Source of the DNA: Aquamicrobium aerolatum DSM 21857
Lineage (GTDB): Bacteria > Pseudomonadota > Alphaproteobacteria > Rhizobiales > Rhizobiaceae
Direction of reading: 5' to 3'
Assembly: GCF_900113935.1 (NCBI RefSeq)
Contig: NZ_FORF01000001.1
Span: 62,001 to 126,000, forward strand
Length of the DNA stretch: 64,000 nt
In this document: positions 60,827-64,000 of the stretch, one piece after another
Numbering within the stretch: position 1 is the first letter of the stretch
How the letters are laid out: each line of letters opens with the position of its first letter
Translations under genes and position numbers: made by a program
The notes under the pieces: generated by a model
What the model was told of the DNA's origin: nothing
The model's input: the letters and a program-made list of their open reading frames with translations, nothing else
Databases searched by the model: none

Positions 60827-62022
60827 GGGCCGCTGGACGCCAGATGTGGCCGATGTAATTCGTCGCTGCTTGTCGCCGGCAGCGACTTGCTGAGGATCAG
60901 GTCGCGATAGGCATCGACCATTGCCGAAAGCGAGTAGCGTTCGGCCAGACGCCGCCCGAGTGCGCCCATGGCAGCAGCTTGTGCGGGATTGTCGAAATTC
61001 TGCTGGATTGCGGCCGCGAACGCGCCAGTATCGGCGGCATCGACGAAGTGCGCGCAGGGCTTGCCGTCGACATCGAGAACTTCACGCAGCACAGGCAGAT
61101 CGTGCGCGACAACGGGCAAGCCTGCCTGTGCCGCCTCGACGGCGGCGAGGCCGAAGGTTTCCGCTGCGCTGGGAAAGACGAACTGATCAAGGCCAACCAG
61201 AAAATCGGCAACACCGGAGCCATCCATCTCGCCCACAAAATGCACGCGCTCTCTGACGCCATATTCAAGCGCACAGGCGCGCAAGCGCTCTTCATCCGGC
61301 CCCTGTCCGGCAATGGCCAGATGAACCTGCGGCAATAGCGGCAAAGTCGCAATCGCCAGATCGATCCGCTTGAGCGGGTGCAGGCGCGCTACCGTGCCAA
61401 TGATCGCGGCGTCCAGAGGAAGGCCGAATCTGGCGCGAGATGCCGATTTATCCAGTGTGCTGATGCGCTGGGCGAAGCCATGCGGGACATGCACAATACG
61501 CCGCGTGTAGCGGGCCGGATAGGATTGGTAGTCGCGCCACGTGGCGTGTGAGTTGACCGTGATGACGTCATAGAAGCCGCTCAGGCCAAGGACACGGTCG
61601 ATCAGGCGGACGGGTCTGCTGATCGTGGCCGGCGCGGAGACGTGGTTGGCGATGATGCGCGGAACGCCCATGAGCCTTGCGACCGGCGCGGCAACGATGT
61701 TGCCATAGTGCTGAAACGGCAGAACGACATCGGGGCGCAACTCGCGCATCACGGCAAACAGGCGGCCTACGAAACGCGCGGCACCCAGCAGGCCCGACGG
61801 TCGTTCGCGCGCGACGAAATGCACGTTTGGAAAGTGGTCGCAGCCAGCGGTCTTGCGGTAAAGAAAGAGATGGTGGATCTCGAGGGCAGGCGTTCCGTCA
61901 TTGGATGGGGATGAAAGTTCCTGCCCAAGCAAACGCGAAATCTCCTGCGCGCCAGCCATTTCGGCTTGCGTTTGCACGAAGAGAATTCGCAGCGGTTGCT
62001 TGTGAGAGGCACCGTTTGGCAT
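60823..62022 (-). CDS. Glycosyltransferase family 4
   Basis: This 399-residue GT-B fold enzyme has an N-terminal acceptor domain beginning LRILFVQTQAEMAGAQEIS. The family 4 donor domain has IGTVARLHPLKRIDLAIATL (about residues 210-229), VHLAIAGQGPDEERLRACAL and the E-x7-E motif region FVFPSAAETFGLAAVEAAQA (about 285-304). It would transfer a nucleotide-activated sugar to a lipid-linked polysaccharide precursor at the cytoplasmic membrane. The ATG at 62022 has AGGA upstream; a start ten codons earlier is possible. It is coupled to the GINT1-like gene and follows the polymerase-like gene by 66 bp. Confidence 0.92.
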   Translation of the reverse strand: MPNGASHKQPLRILFVQTQAEMAGAQEISRLLGQELSSPSNDGTPALEIHHLFLYRKTAGCDHFPNVHFVARERPSGLLGAARFVGRLFAVMRELRPDVVLPFQHYGNIVAAPVARLMGVPRIIANHVSAPATISRPVRLIDRVLGLSGFYDVITVNSHATWRDYQSYPARYTRRIVHVPHGFAQRISTLDKSASRARFGLPLDAAIIGTVARLHPLKRIDLAIATLPLLPQVHLAIAGQGPDEERLRACALEYGVRERVHFVGEMDGSGVADFLVGLDQFVFPSAAETFGLAAVEAAQAGLPVVAHDLPVLREVLDVDGKPCAHFVDAADTGAFAAAIQQNFDNPAQAAAMGALGRRLAERYSLSAMVDAYRDLILSKSLPATSSDELHRPHLASSGP

Positions 62023-62088
62023 TGATGTGTCCTGTGTCTGAGCCCTTACCAAAGCCCAGAAACGTCAAGAAATCATTGCCGCGTACTT

Positions 62089-63639
62089 TCACGAGGCCAG
62101 GCGCTGTTCAACGCCTGACCGCACGGAAGCCCCCAGAATCATCCCCCCAACACCGAGAAATAGCGACAGGGCGAGCGGTGCAAAGAACGCTTCTTCCTGG
62201 AAAACGCCGTTGGCTACGACACCCATCACCGCGAAAGCAATTGCAGCCTGAAGTGCGTTCCCCGTCAGATGTGCAACGCGCAAAACTCTCCAGGCAATCC
62301 AGATATAGCCGCCGATAACCGCGAACGCGAAGATGCCCAGCTGGTACATCAAGACGCCGACGGAGCTTTCAACCGGGAAGGGCGTTCGGCCCGCTGCCTG
62401 AGCTTCCGTCCAGACGATCGTGTTGAACAAGGGCGACAGATTGCCACCGCTACCGATACCGTGGCCGATCGGGTTGCGAAAAAACTCGAAGATCGCGGCC
62501 ATCAGTCCAAGGACGTGATAGTCGCCAATCTGAAGGCCGATGATGACTCCGATGACGACATAAAGCGAAAGCGCTGCTGCGATACACAAAAAGGCAAAGC
62601 CGCTCCCGAACAGGCGGAAGGCGACCCATGTGAGGACCACAAGCGCGGTCATGATCAACGGTCCCTTGGCGCTGCAGAGAAACAGCAGAATGAACAGAAA
62701 GAACGCTTGCAGCCAGCGACCCCGAAACACCGCGAAGATGAAGAAGAATGACAGCGCATAGGCGAAACTGATCGAATGCATGTTGGGACCGAACAATCGC
62801 GTTACGGTCGATGCAAGCTGAGAAAATAGCGGCGAATTGAAGAATGAGATCTGGAAGCTGTCGATGAGACCGGTGGCTACGATTCCGGTTTCGGCAGCCA
62901 TCTGGTCATAACTTAGAGTTTGCCAATTGGCACCCGAGGCAAGCTCCCAATAAGCATAGCCATTTGTCAGGGCGAGCCACGTCTCACGCGCCGCCGATTC
63001 AGTGAAGCCGCATAAGACGGTCAATACAGACAATACCGTCAGCATTGGCCCGAGCCTGACGGGATAAGCCGCGAATAATGTCAGGCAAATCTGAAACAGC
63101 AGCAGCGGGGTGACAATATTGCGCAGATAGATGATTGCCTGAATGCCGTTGAGTGCGAAGCCGATGAGAAAATAAGTCCCGATGGCGACCATCAACCCAG
63201 TGGATAGCTTGATGTAGGGCATGATCAGGGGACCGTGACTGCGCCACTGCAACAGATAGCGCACCGCAAAGGTCACCCAGGTGACAGCCAGGATGAGAAA
63301 ATTGTAGGCGCGGATCATGTCGAAGTCGTCATCGCTGCGCACAAAGTCAGCCATGATCGATACAAAGAAGTTCTGGAACAAAAATGCCGTGATGATCGCG
63401 ATCACCGAGATGTGTGGCATCCGGATCGCCACGATGGCGGCAAGAAAAGCCGCCAGCGATATCCCGAGTAATTGGTGGACCGTATGCGCGACGACGGGCA
63501 TGGCGATCATCGTCATTGCGACGGCCACGCCGAGGAATGTACGCACGCAGTGGGTCAGCAGCCGCCCGGCACTATCGGTGTCGGAATACCACTGATCGTG
63601 TGCGTTTGGCGCCATGGCTGGTGCCGGAAAGGCAGTCAT
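62089..63639 (-). CDS. O-antigen polymerase/ligase-like membrane protein
   Basis: This 516-residue protein has about 12 hydrophobic segments. A long loop in the second half contains FEFFRNPIGHGIGSGGNLSP, then TIVWTEAQAAGRTPFPVESS, as in the Wzy/WaaL group with conserved RNPxGxGxG-type and acidic loop residues. It would polymerise or ligate repeat units in the periplasm. The high sequence divergence of this family prevents a closer call. It is the first gene of the leftward polysaccharide set and is divergent from a Wzz-like gene. Confidence 0.85.
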   Translation of the reverse strand: MTAFPAPAMAPNAHDQWYSDTDSAGRLLTHCVRTFLGVAVAMTMIAMPVVAHTVHQLLGISLAAFLAAIVAIRMPHISVIAIITAFLFQNFFVSIMADFVRSDDDFDMIRAYNFLILAVTWVTFAVRYLLQWRSHGPLIMPYIKLSTGLMVAIGTYFLIGFALNGIQAIIYLRNIVTPLLLFQICLTLFAAYPVRLGPMLTVLSVLTVLCGFTESAARETWLALTNGYAYWELASGANWQTLSYDQMAAETGIVATGLIDSFQISFFNSPLFSQLASTVTRLFGPNMHSISFAYALSFFFIFAVFRGRWLQAFFLFILLFLCSAKGPLIMTALVVLTWVAFRLFGSGFAFLCIAAALSLYVVIGVIIGLQIGDYHVLGLMAAIFEFFRNPIGHGIGSGGNLSPLFNTIVWTEAQAAGRTPFPVESSVGVLMYQLGIFAFAVIGGYIWIAWRVLRVAHLTGNALQAAIAFAVMGVVANGVFQEEAFFAPLALSLFLGVGGMILGASVRSGVEQRLAS

Positions 63640-63828
63640 TCGTCGTCACGCTCCGGGCAGGTCAGTCGCAGCATAGCGTCGCGGGTCTCTTTGTTTGGTT
63701 AACTCGCACTTCAGCTTTCTGGTTTACGAGTTTATGTCTAGCGGGCGGGAAAATCGCGGTCCCCCCGCAGAGCAATAGCGGAGAGCAGTTTGAGCGTGGA
63801 CTGGGACATGCCGGGTGGAGAGAGCTCT

Positions 63829-64000
63829 ATGCGTTCGTCAGCACGCCCGATGCGTGGCTCGCAGCGCTTGAATTCCACTCGTGACGGCCAGAACGCAGGC
63901 GACGGCTTGTTTGATCCGCTCGAGCTGTTTGCCTGGATTCTACGCAACTTCGTCAAGATCGGACTGGTTGCGGCAATCCTGACCGCACTCGGCCTGATGG
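63829..64000 (+). CDS. Wzz-like polysaccharide co-polymerase (partial, 5' end)
   Basis: The visible 57 codons give a short basic N-terminus and then DPLELFAWILRNFVKIGLVA, a first membrane helix preceded by the amphipathic segment seen in Wzz/ExoP/GumC proteins. The rest lies beyond the window edge, so a linked tyrosine kinase cannot be judged. The ATG at 63829 is preferred because GGAGAG lies 8 bp upstream; an ATG at 63808 is in frame. Its position beside a polymerase-like gene supports a role in chain-length control. Confidence 0.65.
   Translation, partial: MRSSARPMRGSQRLNSTRDGQNAGDGLFDPLELFAWILRNFVKIGLVAAILTALGLM

Noticed and set aside
63738-63956. Minus-strand ORF of 72 codons at the right edge
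   Set aside because: It is opposite a frame with a strong ribosome-binding site and a Wzz-like membrane helix, and has no features of its own.

Overview
This 64 kb window looks like chromosomal DNA of an alphaproteobacterium, most likely of the order Hyphomicrobiales (Rhizobiales). Several independent features point that way: a gcrA cell-cycle regulator with a cluster of GANTC (CcrM) sites upstream, a SAM-II riboswitch in front of metZ, 5-aminolevulinate synthase (hemA), a class I lysyl-tRNA synthetase, a PodJ-type polarity protein, a double-length dCTP deaminase, and two families of short palindromic repeats. Base composition is uniformly GC-rich, and there is no prophage, plasmid, insertion sequence with transposase, or CRISPR array. 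The genus cannot be named from sequence alone.

Layout. 1-4.4 kb: a peptide/nickel-type ABC importer read leftward (binding protein, two permeases, ATPase cut by the window edge). 4.8-9.8 kb: a TetR repressor divergent from a two-gene RND efflux system, with a palindromic operator between them. 9.8-16.1 kb: a HAMP-like membrane protein, a COG4091 oxidoreductase, proC, an orphan Wzz/GumC-like protein and folD. 16.0-18.0 kb: a 55-bp repeat pair, then the TIGR02186-TauE/SafE pair. 18.1-21.7 kb: a 1185-residue PodJ-like protein. 22-31 kb: a fatty-acid or branched-chain acyl-CoA degradation locus (MerR regulator, two acyl-CoA dehydrogenases, OsmC protein, thiolase, trifunctional-type FadJ protein) with a likely MerR operator. 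Its intergenic gaps are filled by repeat elements, one of which carries a DUF559 endonuclease gene. 31-36.5 kb: thioesterase, S24 repressor-like protein, degenerate nuclease-fold protein, lysK, TerB-like protein and a solute-binding protein. 36.7-41.4 kb: a glycosyltransferase with a GspE-N-like domain, ppk2, apaG, small membrane proteins and an MliC-like lysozyme inhibitor. 41.4-50.2 kb: hslO-argF-argD, gcrA, phoU-phoR-metZ with the riboswitch, and dcd. 50.2-59 kb: tRNA-Gly(CCC), a universal stress protein, mgtE, small envelope proteins, pyrD, mscL, an aminotransferase and hemA. 59.2-64 kb: the start of a surface-polysaccharide cluster (GINT1-like protein, GT4 glycosyltransferase, O-antigen polymerase-like protein, Wzz-like protein cut by the edge).

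Most genes are housekeeping or metabolic. The most unusual structure is the set of three elements with near-perfect terminal inverted repeats inside the acyl-CoA operon. Two are about 150-160 bp and contain no gene. The third is 532 bp, has the same ends, and carries a DUF559 nuclease gene whose last codons lie within the right terminal repeat and whose stop codon overlaps the next operon gene. This resembles a small nuclease-bearing element with gene-less derivatives, comparable in logic to REP/RAYT systems. Other points of interest are two tandem arrays of a palindromic unit at an exact 55-bp period, the gcrA GANTC cluster, two leaders with a hairpin and U-tract directly after the promoter (merR and argD), a PhoR-like kinase without membrane segments, and several small membrane proteins.
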